Assembly (NCBI GenBank): GCA_047602305.1
Contig: JASGHO010000001.1
Coordinates: forward strand, 124,001-188,000
Source of the DNA: Ancrocorticia sp047602305
Lineage (GTDB): Bacteria > Actinomycetota > Actinomycetes > Actinomycetales > Actinomycetaceae
Length of the DNA: 64,000 nt
Reading direction: 5' to 3'
Shown here piece by piece: positions 24,215 through 33,389 of this stretch (the first letter of the stretch is position 1; every line of letters starts with the position of its first letter). The notes under the pieces were generated by a model. The model was not told where the DNA came from, made no database searches, and saw only the letters and a list, made by a program, of their open reading frames with translations. The position numbers were made by a program, and so were the translations under genes.

Positions 24215-25231
24215 TCAGCCGAGCGCCGCCCCAATCGATCCACCCTCGTGGATGGACCCGGGAAGGATGACCGTCTCCGGCAGGGCCTTTGGGTCCTCCA
24301 AACGCTTGAGGAGGATCTCCACCGCGCGCCGGGCCATGTCGTCCAGGGGTGGGACGAACGAGTGGATGCCTCCGCCGTAAAAGTCGAACCATTCGGCGTC
24401 GGAATAGCTGACGAGCGCCAGCTCCTCGGGAACCTTGACTCCGCGTTCGATGCAGGCGGATACGGTACCCGAGGCAATTCGAGGGCTGGCGGCGATGATC
24501 GCCGTTGGAGGATTATCGCTGTTCAGCGCATCGAGTGTTGCCTCGTGACCCCATTCGGCATCGTAGGAACGAGACAGGATATCAACAGTGATGGCCGGGT
24601 CGTCAGCCTCCTTGATCGCGGCGATATAACCTGCGGTGCGCTCGCGAGTGGTGGAGTAGTAGTCCTCACCCACAATCAGTGTGATGCGCCGATGCCCAAG
24701 CCGAATAAGTTCCCTGGTGAGAGCGTGGAACCCGGTCCTGTCGTCGCACACCACGGCGGGAACGCCCGGTATGTTCGAGCGCCTGTTGAGTTCGACGACG
24801 GGGCAGTTCAGCTTGATCTTGAGATCCGGATCCACGGGCACCCGGACGATGCCATCCACGTGATACTCCGCGATTGATTCGATGGTCGCGCGCTCTTCCG
24901 CGCTGTTCGACGACGACGCGATGATCAGCTGATAACCGGAGGCCCGGAGGAGCCGTTCGGCAGCGGCCGAGCCCACCGCGTAGAACTCGTTGGTGTAGTC
25001 GGGAACGAGAAGCGCCACGAGATGGGAACGATTCGACCTGAGCCCTGCTGCGAGCCGGTTGGGCCGGTATCCGAGGCGCTCCGCCGCGTCCAGAACCCGC
25101 TGCCGTGTTTCCTCGGCAACGTAGCCGGAACCGGAAAGGGTCCGTGAAACGGTCCCGAATCCCACGCCCGCAGCGGCCGCCACATCCTTGAGGCTGACCC
25201 GGCGTTCTCCAGAATTATTGCTACCGGCCAC
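24215..25231 (-). CDS. LacI-family transcriptional regulator
   Basis: This 338-residue regulator has an N-terminal LacI helix-turn-helix (VSLKDVAAAAGVGFGTVSRT, about 12-31), the hinge region (RLAAGLRSNRSHLVALLVPD) and a periplasmic-binding-protein-like sensor domain ending with EGGSIGAALG. It lies downstream of, and on the same strand as, the DapA-like/DASS/lyase operon, separated from it by a terminator-like hairpin, so it likely has its own promoter. Two LacI-type palindromes with a central CG (29189-29202 and 29267-29280) upstream of the lyase gene are good candidate targets. The effector is probably a substrate or intermediate of that pathway. Confidence 0.92.
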   Translation of the reverse strand: MAGSNNSGERRVSLKDVAAAAGVGFGTVSRTLSGSGYVAEETRQRVLDAAERLGYRPNRLAAGLRSNRSHLVALLVPDYTNEFYAVGSAAAERLLRASGYQLIIASSSNSAEERATIESIAEYHVDGIVRVPVDPDLKIKLNCPVVELNRRSNIPGVPAVVCDDRTGFHALTRELIRLGHRRITLIVGEDYYSTTRERTAGYIAAIKEADDPAITVDILSRSYDAEWGHEATLDALNSDNPPTAIIAASPRIASGTVSACIERGVKVPEELALVSYSDAEWFDFYGGGIHSFVPPLDDMARRAVEILLKRLEDPKALPETVILPGSIHEGGSIGAALG

Positions 25232-25305
25232 GCACGCCCTCCCTCTCGTCTCGAACGATCATAGCCGGAGAACAGGTGATCGGCGGTATCGCGCCAGAAA
25301 CGGGA

Positions 25306-25352
25306 TGCCGGGTACCCGCACCGTCCACCAATGACGGCGCGGGTACCCGGCA
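25306..25352 (-). terminator. Hairpin after the DapA-like gene
   Basis: TGCCGGGTACCCGC (25306-25319) pairs perfectly with GCGGGTACCCGGCA (25339-25352) across a 19-nt loop. It begins 9 nt after the stop of the minus-strand operon. Each arm itself contains the palindrome GGGTACCC. No T-run follows. Confidence 0.6.
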
Positions 25353-25360
25353 ACGGCGAG

Positions 25361-26269
25361 CTAAAGCTCCGCGGGGTTAAGGCCCACCTCCGCTCGCGCA
25401 CGCCTCACGGACTCGATCGCCGCACTGACTTTGCGATAGGCGTCCGTGTTGAGTTCGCCTTGTGGCGCGATGGGCGCTCCCACGTCGAATCCGATCTGGG
25501 CGAGACCACCCTTGACCATCGGCGCAGGACCAAAGGCAGCGAACGCCTCGCACAGCGGCCACAGCCCGCGCTGCAACACCCACGCCGCCTCCTTGTCTCC
25601 GCTCACCCAGGCATTCCACATGGTCACAGCTGTGTGTGGCGCGATGCAGCAGGGACCGCCCATCCATCCGATTCCGCCGAGTTCCCACACGAGCATCGGC
25701 ACGTGGGACGACGCCGAGTACACCTCCAGACTGCTCCCGGCGCAGCTCAGCGACAGCAAGAACCCCGTTTGCGGCGAGGCGTCCTTGATGGCCACAATGT
25801 TCGCCCGCGAGGACAACTCGACAACCGAAGAAACCGCGAGCTGAGGCCCGAGCGAGGGCTGGCGGTACAGCACCATCGGCAGATCCGTTGCCGAGGCTGC
25901 GGCCTCGAAGTACTCGATCATGGCCCGCTGACCAACGGCTCCCCACGGCCTCATCATCGTCACCAGCCCCCGCGCACCGTGCCCGGCCACAGCACGTGAC
26001 CGCTCGGCGATCGCCGTCGTCGACCCGGCAAGGATTCCCGGAATCACCGGGAACTTCTCGGGAACAGAGTCAACGACTGTCGCGACGACGTCGTCGGCAA
26101 TCGAATCCGTGAGTGCCGGGAGTTCACCGGTGGACCCGAGAGGTGACAACCCGGACACTCCGGCCCCGAGAAGCCGGTCGATCAGGCGTCGAAGCTGATC
26201 CCGGTCCAGTTGCCCGGATCCGGTGAGTGGCGTGGGCAGGTAGGGAATGATACCGCGGGGGAGTGTCAC
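25361..26269 (-). CDS. Dihydrodipicolinate synthase/N-acetylneuraminate lyase family aldolase
   Basis: This 302-residue TIM-barrel aldolase has the family motif GSTGE (45-49), the catalytic tyrosine Tyr135 in VLYRQP and the Schiff-base lysine Lys162 in VAIKDAS. Members condense or split pyruvate-type 2-keto acids. Because the gene is embedded in a dicarboxylate-transport operon under a LacI regulator, a catabolic pyruvate-releasing aldolase is more likely than lysine biosynthesis. The start at 26269 (GTG) overlaps the transporter stop by GTGA; an ATG eight codons upstream is an alternative. A long open frame upstream overlaps the transporter gene and is not part of the protein. Confidence 0.87.
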   Translation of the reverse strand: MTLPRGIIPYLPTPLTGSGQLDRDQLRRLIDRLLGAGVSGLSPLGSTGELPALTDSIADDVVATVVDSVPEKFPVIPGILAGSTTAIAERSRAVAGHGARGLVTMMRPWGAVGQRAMIEYFEAAASATDLPMVLYRQPSLGPQLAVSSVVELSSRANIVAIKDASPQTGFLLSLSCAGSSLEVYSASSHVPMLVWELGGIGWMGGPCCIAPHTAVTMWNAWVSGDKEAAWVLQRGLWPLCEAFAAFGPAPMVKGGLAQIGFDVGAPIAPQGELNTDAYRKVSAAIESVRRARAEVGLNPAEL

Positions 26270-27780
26270 CACAGCCCGATCACCTTCATCCATGCTGAGC
26301 CCACCACCAGCCAGATGGTCAGCGAGGCGACCCCGGCGATGGCCGAGACGCGCCACCACTGGCCCGCGGTGTTGTACCCGGTGCCGAAGATCGCCGGTGA
26401 GGCGCCGCCCGCGTACTGGGTGAGGGAGGTGTAGGCGTTGGAGATGTAGGCGAGGACCAGCGCGGACATGAGTGGGGGAGCGCCCAACGCGATAGCTGCG
26501 CCGAGGAAGGCCACGTACATCGCGGAGATGTGCGCGGTGGCGGAGGCGAAAAGGTAGTGCGAGAAGAAGTACACCACCGCCAGCAGTCCGAGCGCAGCGA
26601 ACCAGCCGAGGCCGCTCATCGACCCGGCGATGCTTCCCGACACCCAGGCAATGAGACCGAACTTGTTGAGCGCGGTAGCCATCATGAAGAGGATCGCAAA
26701 CCAGATCATGGTGTCCCAGGCGGACTTCTCGGAGATGATATCTTGCCAGGTCAGCACGTTGGTGAGCAGCAGTACCGCTACGCCCACGATGGCCGTGGTG
26801 GTGGCGTTGATCCCCAGGACCATGTCGCCCACCGTCCACAGGAACAGCAGCAGCACGAAGGTGGCTCCCATGACCTTCTCGCCGTAGGACAGCGGACCGA
26901 GCTTCTGCAGCTCACCCTTGGCCATCTCCACCACCTCGGGCGTGTTCTTGAGCTCCGGCGGATAGACCAGGTACACCACGAAGGGAACCACGAGCAGCGC
27001 CGTGAGACCCGGCACGATGGCACCGAGCGCCCAGTTGCCCCAGGTGATGGTGACGTCCTGCTGGCCCGCCAGCGAGGCGATGAGAGGGTTGCCGGCCATG
27101 GCCGTGAGGAACATGGCGCAGGTGATGGCGTTGACCTGACCCACGTTGATGGAGAGGAACGCGCCCGCGCGGCGGGCGGTGGGCCCGGGCTGGGAATCGT
27201 AGACCTCGGCCACCGATTTCATGATGGGAGCCATGATGCCGCCACCGCGCGCGGTGGCGGAGGGGATGGCGGGTGCCATGACGAGGTCGGCGAAGGCGAG
27301 CCCGTAGGAGACCCCGAGCATCTTCTTGCCGAACTTCGAGACGAAGAAGAGCGAAATGCGCCGCCCCAGCCCCGTCTTGATGAAGGCGCGTGAGATGAGG
27401 AAGGCCATGACGATGAGCCAGATGGTGCCGTTGGAGAATCCCATGACGGCGAAGGGCGCGTCCGGGTTGTCCGCGGAGGCGGTCAGCGGAACCACATTGA
27501 GCAGCACCGACAGCAGCATCGCAATGAGGGTCACCGCGCCCATGGGGAGCGGATGCAGGATGATGGCGAGAATGGTGGCGGCGAAGAGGGCGAGCATGTG
27601 CCAGCCCTCGGGGGAGACGTCCGACGGCCGCGGAATGAACCACACGATCACTCCGAGGAGGACGGGGATGCCCAGTCGCCAGGCGAATTCACCCCAGCTC
27701 ACGTCGCCCGGCGCGCCGGGGCGTGAACGCTCTCTGCCCGCGTTTGCGCCGGTTGCGGCTTCTTGCGTGTGCGTTGACAT
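26266..27780 (-). CDS. DASS/SLC13-family dicarboxylate transporter
   Basis: This 504-residue integral membrane protein has about 12-14 hydrophobic segments and the divalent anion:sodium symporter pattern, with two sets of SNT/SNG-type loops (GFSNGTIWLIVMAFLISRAF; later YISNAYTSLTQYAGGASPA). The family carries C4-C6 di- and tricarboxylates such as succinate, malate, tartrate or citrate, often with sodium or by exchange. It sits 7 nt after the lyase gene and overlaps the aldolase gene, so the imported acid is probably the substrate of these two enzymes. It is the only transporter evident in the catabolic block between 24 and 47 kb. Confidence 0.9.
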   Translation of the reverse strand: MSTHTQEAATGANAGRERSRPGAPGDVSWGEFAWRLGIPVLLGVIVWFIPRPSDVSPEGWHMLALFAATILAIILHPLPMGAVTLIAMLLSVLLNVVPLTASADNPDAPFAVMGFSNGTIWLIVMAFLISRAFIKTGLGRRISLFFVSKFGKKMLGVSYGLAFADLVMAPAIPSATARGGGIMAPIMKSVAEVYDSQPGPTARRAGAFLSINVGQVNAITCAMFLTAMAGNPLIASLAGQQDVTITWGNWALGAIVPGLTALLVVPFVVYLVYPPELKNTPEVVEMAKGELQKLGPLSYGEKVMGATFVLLLFLWTVGDMVLGINATTTAIVGVAVLLLTNVLTWQDIISEKSAWDTMIWFAILFMMATALNKFGLIAWVSGSIAGSMSGLGWFAALGLLAVVYFFSHYLFASATAHISAMYVAFLGAAIALGAPPLMSALVLAYISNAYTSLTQYAGGASPAIFGTGYNTAGQWWRVSAIAGVASLTIWLVVGSAWMKVIGLW

Positions 27781-27787
27781 GATCGCC

Positions 27788-29170
27788 TCAGAGCTGTGGT
27801 TCGACGACGGCGAGGGGTGCGAGCTTCTTCCATTGCGCCACCGTGGCATCCACGATGTAGCCAGCCTCTCCGACGTAGTCCGCGGCGGAGACGAGCTTCT
27901 CGGGAAGAAGATCGCTCTTGCCCTGTTCCTCGGCGACCTGGCGCAGCGCATCGGCGAGAATGAGGCCGGATTCGCGAGCGCGGGTAGAGGCGTCGTAGAG
28001 AAGGTCGTGAGCATCCTCGCGTCCCAGAGCGTCGGCCAGTTGGATCATCTGTGCTTCGGCCATGATGAGCCCGCCGTCGAGGCGAAGATTTTCGCGCATC
28101 CGCTCGGGGTTGACGCGCATGCCCTCCGCGATGACGATCGCTTCGTCGAGGGCGGATGCGGCAAGAGTGCCCATGGTGGGCACAGCGAGCCACTCGGCCT
28201 GCCATTCTCCCGCGGCGCGCTGGTGGCCGGCTTCCTGAATACGGGTGAAGACGGAGAGTAGCGCAGACGCGTAGGAGGACATTCCGATGATGAGTTCCGA
28301 GGAAATGGGGTTGACCTTCTGCGGCATGGTGGAGGAGGCTCCACGATGTGGGTTGTACGGCTCGAACACTTCGCCCACTTCGGAACGTGACAGGTCGACG
28401 ACGTCGCGTGCCAACTTGGCGAGGGAACCGCAGATGGTGGCGCAGATAAAACCGTATTCGGCGAGGACATCGCGGTTGACGTGCCACGGCGTGGCCGTGT
28501 CCCGCAAGCCGAGCAGTTCGGCCACGCGCGTGCGCACTTGTACGGACTTCGGCCCTTGCGCGGCGTTGGTACCTCCGGCACCGAAGAGGGAGATCACCCG
28601 CACGTTCTCGTAGGCGTGGGCGAGGCGCTCGCGCTGGCGGGCGAGCTCTCCGACGGTGACGGCGAGGGAGGCCCCGAAGGTAGTGGGGACGGCCTGTTGA
28701 GCATGGGTGCGGCCCGGCATGACGGTGTCGCGGTACTCGACGGAGAGTTCGGAGAGACGATCGCCCAGCTTGAGGAGCTGCTTGTCGATAGAGGCGAGGG
28801 AACGTGACATCTGTAGGGCGAGGCCGGAGTCCATGATGTCCTGGGTGGTGGCGCCGTAGTGCACGCGGCCATTGGGACCGTCGGGCAAGTGATCGCTCAC
28901 CTGGCGCACCAGACCGAAGATCGGGTAGCCGACGTTCTGGGCGGACTTCCACAGTTCCGCACGATCAATGTTGTCGAGTGTGCAGGCCGCAGCAATCTGC
29001 TTGGCGTCATCGGCGGCGATGACGCCCGCCTCTCCTTGGGCGAGGGCGAGTGCCGCCTCGGTGTCGAGCCACGCCTGGATGGTCTCGGAGTCGGAGTAGA
29101 TGCGGAGCTGATCCTCGTTCGCTGCGAACTGATAGAGCATGGAGAAGGGGGACTTGTTGGTGATCATCAT
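27788..29170 (-). CDS. Fumarase/aspartase superfamily lyase
   Basis: This 460-residue enzyme belongs to the superfamily of fumarase C, aspartase, argininosuccinate lyase and adenylosuccinate lyase. Signature blocks are HYGATTQD (104-111), GRTHAQQA (153-160) and the loop GASSTMPQKVNP (277-288) that closes over the substrate. These enzymes split C-N or C-O bonds of succinyl compounds, releasing fumarate. It resembles the 3-carboxymuconate cycloisomerase/adenylosuccinate lyase branch, but a purine or aromatic role is unlikely next to a dicarboxylate transporter. AAAGGA lies just ahead of two ATGs (29170 and 29167). It is the first gene of the minus-strand operon. Confidence 0.88.
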   Translation of the reverse strand: MMITNKSPFSMLYQFAANEDQLRIYSDSETIQAWLDTEAALALAQGEAGVIAADDAKQIAAACTLDNIDRAELWKSAQNVGYPIFGLVRQVSDHLPDGPNGRVHYGATTQDIMDSGLALQMSRSLASIDKQLLKLGDRLSELSVEYRDTVMPGRTHAQQAVPTTFGASLAVTVGELARQRERLAHAYENVRVISLFGAGGTNAAQGPKSVQVRTRVAELLGLRDTATPWHVNRDVLAEYGFICATICGSLAKLARDVVDLSRSEVGEVFEPYNPHRGASSTMPQKVNPISSELIIGMSSYASALLSVFTRIQEAGHQRAAGEWQAEWLAVPTMGTLAASALDEAIVIAEGMRVNPERMRENLRLDGGLIMAEAQMIQLADALGREDAHDLLYDASTRARESGLILADALRQVAEEQGKSDLLPEKLVSAADYVGEAGYIVDATVAQWKKLAPLAVVEPQL

Positions 29171-29188
29171 TGATCCTTTCAACTCATG

Positions 29189-29280
29189 TGGATTCGTTTC
29201 CATAATCAGCGTAAGAACAGAGGGGTGTTGCTGTCGATAGTTGCGGCGAGCTTGTTGTCCTCTGAGTGGAAACGAATCCA
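29189..29280. promoter_or_regulatory. Pair of LacI-type operators
   Basis: TGGATTCGTTTCCA (29189-29202) and TGGAAACGAATCCA (29267-29280) are exact inverses of one another, and each is itself a near-palindrome TGGAWWCGWWTCCA with the central CG typical of LacI-family operators. Their centres are 78 bp apart, between the divergent lyase and dehydrogenase genes, which would allow DNA looping. Confidence 0.65.
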
Positions 29281-29373
29281 GGTTTTCGTGATTCATTGGG
29301 GACGATAGTCCTGATGATCGGCCACCCTGTCGGAGGTGGCGCGTACCATTGAAGGGACGCAAGGAGGCGACGA

Positions 29374-30435
29374 ATGAGCAACGTCATGGATGCCGCGGTG
29401 ATGTACGGCCCGAGTGATATCCGTTTCGAGAAGGTGGAGAAGCCAGGCTGTCCGGATGGCGGCTTCGTGGTGGAAGTGGACGCCATCGGGTTGTGCGGGT
29501 CGGATATCCGCAACCTCACCACGGACTCGCGCGGTGGAAACTATCCGTGGATCTATGGCCATGAGGTCGTGGGCAAGGTGGTTGAGGTGGCACCCGGCGT
29601 GGATACCTACCGGGTGGGCGAGATGATCTACGTGTACCCACTGGCGCACTGCCTCAAGTGCGAGAACTGCCGCATGGGGCACTCCGAACAGTGCACCGAG
29701 ATGGAGGACTACACGGCCCTGCCCGGAGGTCTCGCGCAGTACATCTCCTACTCTCACAAGCGAGTGGAGCGCGGTGCCACCTTCCGGATTCCGGACGGCG
29801 TGGACCCGATCCGAGCAACGATGGCCGAGCCGCTCTCCTCCACCTACGCTTGCCTGGAGAATATTGGGGTGACGATGGGGGACACGGTGGTCATCCTCGG
29901 CTCCGGACCGGTGGGCATTCTCCTCGCAATCCTCTCGCGCATGCGCGGAGCCTCGCAGGTCATCATTACAGACACCAATCAGTCACGCCTCGACAAGGCG
30001 GCGGCGTTTGATATCGATGCCTGCATCAACTCGTCTACTGACGACGCCGTCGCCGAGGTCAAGCGGCTCACCGGTGGACGCGGTGCCTCCAAGGTGATCT
30101 CCGCGAACCCTTCGACGCTCGCGCAGCAGCAGGCGTTGCAAATGGCCCGGCCCTGCGGCACGGTGGTCTTCTTCGGAGGAGTGCCCAAGGGTGCGCTAAC
30201 GGAGATCGATTCCAACCACATCCACTACTCCAGCCTGTGGATCTACGGCCATTATGGTTCCAACACCATGCAGGTGCAGAAGGCCTTCGAGTTGTCGCTT
30301 GACCCGCGTTTCCCGGCGGACAAGCTCATCACCCACGTGCTTCCGCTTTCCGATATCAATAGGGCGCTGGAGCTCACCGCGAGCGGCGAGGCACTCAAAG
30401 TGGTGCTGCTGCCTCACGGCGAGATTGTCGGATAG
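29374..30435 (+). CDS. Zinc-dependent medium-chain alcohol/polyol dehydrogenase
   Basis: This 353-residue protein has catalytic-zinc residues Cys41 (GLCGSD), His63 and Glu64 (GHE), and the structural-zinc cysteines 93, 96, 99 and 107. The NAD-binding motif is GSGPVG (176-181). Sequence style is that of sorbitol/threonine-dehydrogenase-like enzymes, which oxidise a secondary alcohol of a polyol or hydroxy acid. AGGAGGCG precedes the ATG. It is divergent from the lyase operon across the two LacI-type operators and may belong to the same regulon. The substrate is not known. Confidence 0.9.
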   Translation: MSNVMDAAVMYGPSDIRFEKVEKPGCPDGGFVVEVDAIGLCGSDIRNLTTDSRGGNYPWIYGHEVVGKVVEVAPGVDTYRVGEMIYVYPLAHCLKCENCRMGHSEQCTEMEDYTALPGGLAQYISYSHKRVERGATFRIPDGVDPIRATMAEPLSSTYACLENIGVTMGDTVVILGSGPVGILLAILSRMRGASQVIITDTNQSRLDKAAAFDIDACINSSTDDAVAEVKRLTGGRGASKVISANPSTLAQQQALQMARPCGTVVFFGGVPKGALTEIDSNHIHYSSLWIYGHYGSNTMQVQKAFELSLDPRFPADKLITHVLPLSDINRALELTASGEALKVVLLPHGEIVG

Positions 30436-30592
30436 ATCCACACGGATAGGTCCGCATCCCATGTTTCATTCGCCTCGGTTTGTTCTGTTATTCCTCGGAT
30501 AGTCTGGTGTCGGTAGGCGGACGACTGAATTCGAGGGAACTTGATGACGAAACGGCAGGGCATCTCGGTGCGGCAGGGATCGGGAGCGTGAC

Positions 30593-31288
30593 ATGGGCCG
30601 GGAATCGCTCGTCGATGGTCTGATCGAACAATTGTTGACTGATATAGCTGACGGACGGCTGGTCGAGGGGGAACCTATTCCGTCTGAGGCGGAACTTGCC
30701 GAGCGCTTTGAAGTCAACCGACTGACCATTCGAGAGGCACTGCGCAAGATGCAAGCGCAGGGGATCGTGCGTACGGTTCCGGGGCGCCGGAGCGAGCTCA
30801 ATCCTCTCTCGCAGTGGGTGGACATTGGCGCGGCACTCCGGATCGTTGGTTCCCGCATTGGTTCTCAGCAGGCTTCTCTCCAGTTGTTGCAGCTACGCCG
30901 AATGATTGAGACGGAGGCCTGTGCCCTTGCCGCGCCCCTCATGGGTGAAGAAGAAATCATGCGGCTGGAACGTGAGTTGGAAGGGATGCGAGGGGCCGCC
31001 GCGGCCAACGACGTCGATTTGTTTGTCAAACATGATCTGGCCTTCCACGATCTCATTCTCGACAGCTGTGGCAATGCGCTTCTTCGGATTCTCATGGAGC
31101 CGCTCCAGAACCTGTTGGAGACGGGTCGGCGCGAGACGTCGAGTGTTCCGCAGGTGCAGCACAATGCCATCACGATGCACGCGGATATCATCGCGGCGAT
31201 TCGGTCGGGATCATCGGACCGTGGACGGGAATCCATGCTCGCGCATATGGAACAGACTCAGAGAGACCTGATTCACTACGTTCTGTAG
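30593..31288 (+). CDS. GntR-family regulator (FCD subfamily)
   Basis: This 231-residue regulator has a GntR winged helix at about 1-70 (PIPSEAELAERFEVNRLTIR) and an all-helical FCD effector domain (about 90-225) with the metal-binding His residues seen in FadR/GntR FCD proteins (LAFHDLIL, TMHADIIAA, LAHMEQT). FCD regulators usually sense carboxylates or sugar acids. It lies 249 nt upstream of the surface-hydrolase/four-carbon-acid-kinase operon, whose promoter carries a 15-bp palindrome just behind the -10 box, so it is the best candidate regulator of that operon. An alternative GTG start sits near 30590. Confidence 0.9.
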   Translation: MGRESLVDGLIEQLLTDIADGRLVEGEPIPSEAELAERFEVNRLTIREALRKMQAQGIVRTVPGRRSELNPLSQWVDIGAALRIVGSRIGSQQASLQLLQLRRMIETEACALAAPLMGEEEIMRLERELEGMRGAAAANDVDLFVKHDLAFHDLILDSCGNALLRILMEPLQNLLETGRRETSSVPQVQHNAITMHADIIAAIRSGSSDRGRESMLAHMEQTQRDLIHYVL

Positions 31289-31353
31289 CGCGTTGTGATG
31301 CTTGGTCCCTTGACTTGGGTGCCGGTGGGGTTTGGGCAATGTGGCAAAACCTG

Positions 31354-31404
31354 TTGACAGTGGCGCAGGTCTCAGTATGATTAGGTATCAGATATCCGAT
31401 ATCT
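31354..31404 (+). promoter_or_regulatory. Promoter with adjacent FCD-type operator
   Basis: TTGACA (31354-31359) and TATGAT (31376-31381) lie 16 nt apart. Immediately after, AGATATCCGATATCT (31390-31404) is a palindrome with a 3-nt centre, placed at the expected transcript start, the position of a repressor site. The leader to the first gene is about 150 nt and shows no gene. Confidence 0.75.
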
Positions 31405-31537
31405 AAATTGAATTGATGGCACTGATGCCATCCAACTGGAATCCTGACACCACAGAATCTGATACCACGGCATACCGATTTCGCTCTCCACCTGACGGCG
31501 CCGCAACGTAGCGGCCACCACCCGCAAGGAGCATCAC

Positions 31538-33289
31538 ATGTTGACATCCAGAAGGAAATACAGTGTGGCCGCGATGGCCTTAATACTCGGAGGGTCTTTT
31601 CTTTCGGCTTGCACGAGTAACGACGACGCCGCCGCGGCCTCCTCCGATGACCCCACCGAAGCCTCAACGAACTTTGACCTGAGTGTTCCACAGGGGACAC
31701 CTCCCGAGAAGGGATGGCCGTTGCTCGTTGTTGCGGGTGAGGATGGTGCACGTGTTGCCGAGGCCATCCCCGATGAAGATCCCACTGTTCTTCTTATGCT
31801 GCCCGAAAAGGTGAACACGGAAGAGAAGGCGAGCGCTAGCAAGGCGGCACACATCATCTTTTCCGTGCGCGAGCAATACGAGATCGCCGATACCAGGGTG
31901 TACGGGCTGTCCACCGGCGCGGATGACGATGTCACCATCGAAGCACTTGAGGCCCAGTATCCGGGTATGTTCGCCGGAGTGGGTCTGGTGCAAGGAAAGG
32001 CCGAACTCGTCAACTCTATTGGCGTGGTGCCTCAACTGACAGTCTCAGAGGACTCAGTGGAGGACGTGGTCGAAGAACTCCTCGCGGCGAAACGATCAGA
32101 TATTTATGATGCCGCGATTCTCGCTCCCGGAATCTCCGATGATCGTGGTTCAGACGAGGTGCGCGCCGCAACGGATGGCAATCCGGAGACCCTGTATGAG
32201 GTGGGGGACCAAGCCAGCCTCACGCTTACCTTCCCCCAGCCGATGATCCTGCATCGCTGGACAATGGCCTTTGGTGAGCGCCCCTCGCAGGTGACACTGG
32301 AAACCACGTCCGATGGGGTGACCTGGGTGGAACTCGATACTGCCACGGTGATGAATGATCGCCTTGACCGTTACGCTTTCGCCCCTCATATCTCTGCCGT
32401 TCGAGTGACAGCGCAGGGTGGTCAAATTGCTGATCTCGGCATCTATACCCGGATCGCGGACGAGACGCGCTTTAGCTACGAGCACTACGAGGGCAAGAAC
32501 ATTTCCTTGCCTTACCGTCTCTTCGTTCCCGAGGGAGCACCCGCGAACCTCCCCGTCGTCGTCTTCCTTACCGGTAGCGGCCAGCGCGGCGTGGACGAAG
32601 CGCAACACCTGGGTGTCACCAAGGGTGAAGGAGCAGTTCGTTGGGCATCCGATGCCGAACAGGCAGCCCACCCGAGCATCGTCGTCGCCCCACAAATTCC
32701 CATGAATAAGCTGTGGCGCGATCCGGATGTCATGGAAGGGCTTAACGAGCTCATTGCCGAAGTGGTCGCAACCCACCACGCCGATCCCGACCGGGTTTAC
32801 GGCACAGGGCTCTCGATTGGAGCCGAGGGACTGCTGAACGTCTCCATTCTCTACCCGGACGTGTTTGCCGCCCTCCTCCCCGTGGCCGGTGGACCTAACA
32901 ATCCAGTGGGAGGCGGCCCCGCCGTCATCGATACCGTGGTGCCCTATGCCGCCCAGTACGCCCACATTCCCATCTGGGAAATGCAGTCATTTGATGACAG
33001 CGTCCGCCCCTTCTCCAAGACCATCGCCATGATCAACGCACTGCGGGCGCAGGGTGCCTCGCCGCGACTCACCATCTACCTGCCGGGTGTCACGCAACGG
33101 TTTGCCACCAGCACGCACTCGTCGTGGACCATGGCCTACGCTGACCCACGCATCGGGGAGTGGCTCTTCGCGCAGAATCGCCAGAACCGGCCCGTGCTCG
33201 GCGATCCGTTGCCGTCGATCCCCGAGATCACCGGGGAGGAGCTCATCGAGCTTGCCGGACCCGGCGCGCTCTACTACGAATTCGAATGA
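31538..33289 (+). CDS. Surface lipoprotein with two alpha/beta-hydrolase-like halves and a discoidin-like insert
   Basis: This 583-residue lipoprotein has a lipobox (LSAC, Cys25). After a short acidic linker, residues ~45-190 look like a degenerate alpha/beta-hydrolase domain with a nucleophile elbow GLSTG (Ser125). Residues ~200-310 resemble an F5/8 type C (discoidin) carbohydrate-binding module (TDGNPETLYEVG, ITV-type ending ISAVRVTAQGG). Residues ~320-575 are a second hydrolase domain with FLTGSGQRG as oxyanion region and GLSIGAEG (Ser426), like feruloyl/PHB-depolymerase-type esterases. It should act outside the cell on an ester, perhaps of a plant or host glycan. It heads an operon with a four-carbon acid sugar kinase; AAGGAG precedes the ATG. 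Confidence 0.75.
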   Translation: MLTSRRKYSVAAMALILGGSFLSACTSNDDAAAASSDDPTEASTNFDLSVPQGTPPEKGWPLLVVAGEDGARVAEAIPDEDPTVLLMLPEKVNTEEKASASKAAHIIFSVREQYEIADTRVYGLSTGADDDVTIEALEAQYPGMFAGVGLVQGKAELVNSIGVVPQLTVSEDSVEDVVEELLAAKRSDIYDAAILAPGISDDRGSDEVRAATDGNPETLYEVGDQASLTLTFPQPMILHRWTMAFGERPSQVTLETTSDGVTWVELDTATVMNDRLDRYAFAPHISAVRVTAQGGQIADLGIYTRIADETRFSYEHYEGKNISLPYRLFVPEGAPANLPVVVFLTGSGQRGVDEAQHLGVTKGEGAVRWASDAEQAAHPSIVVAPQIPMNKLWRDPDVMEGLNELIAEVVATHHADPDRVYGTGLSIGAEGLLNVSILYPDVFAALLPVAGGPNNPVGGGPAVIDTVVPYAAQYAHIPIWEMQSFDDSVRPFSKTIAMINALRAQGASPRLTIYLPGVTQRFATSTHSSWTMAYADPRIGEWLFAQNRQNRPVLGDPLPSIPEITGEELIELAGPGALYYEFE

Positions 33290-33389
33290 CGACGGCGGCC
33301 TGTACTCGCCCCAGTAACAACCCCGGTACCCATCCGGAACTCACACCAATCGCCGCCAACGACGGCACTGCATTCAAGGAGGAACGCAC

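Noticed and set aside
26270..26839. Extension of the DapA-like gene through the transporter gene
   Set aside because: The sequence is Arg/His-rich, typical of a shadow frame in GC-rich DNA; the aldolase alignment begins at about 26269.
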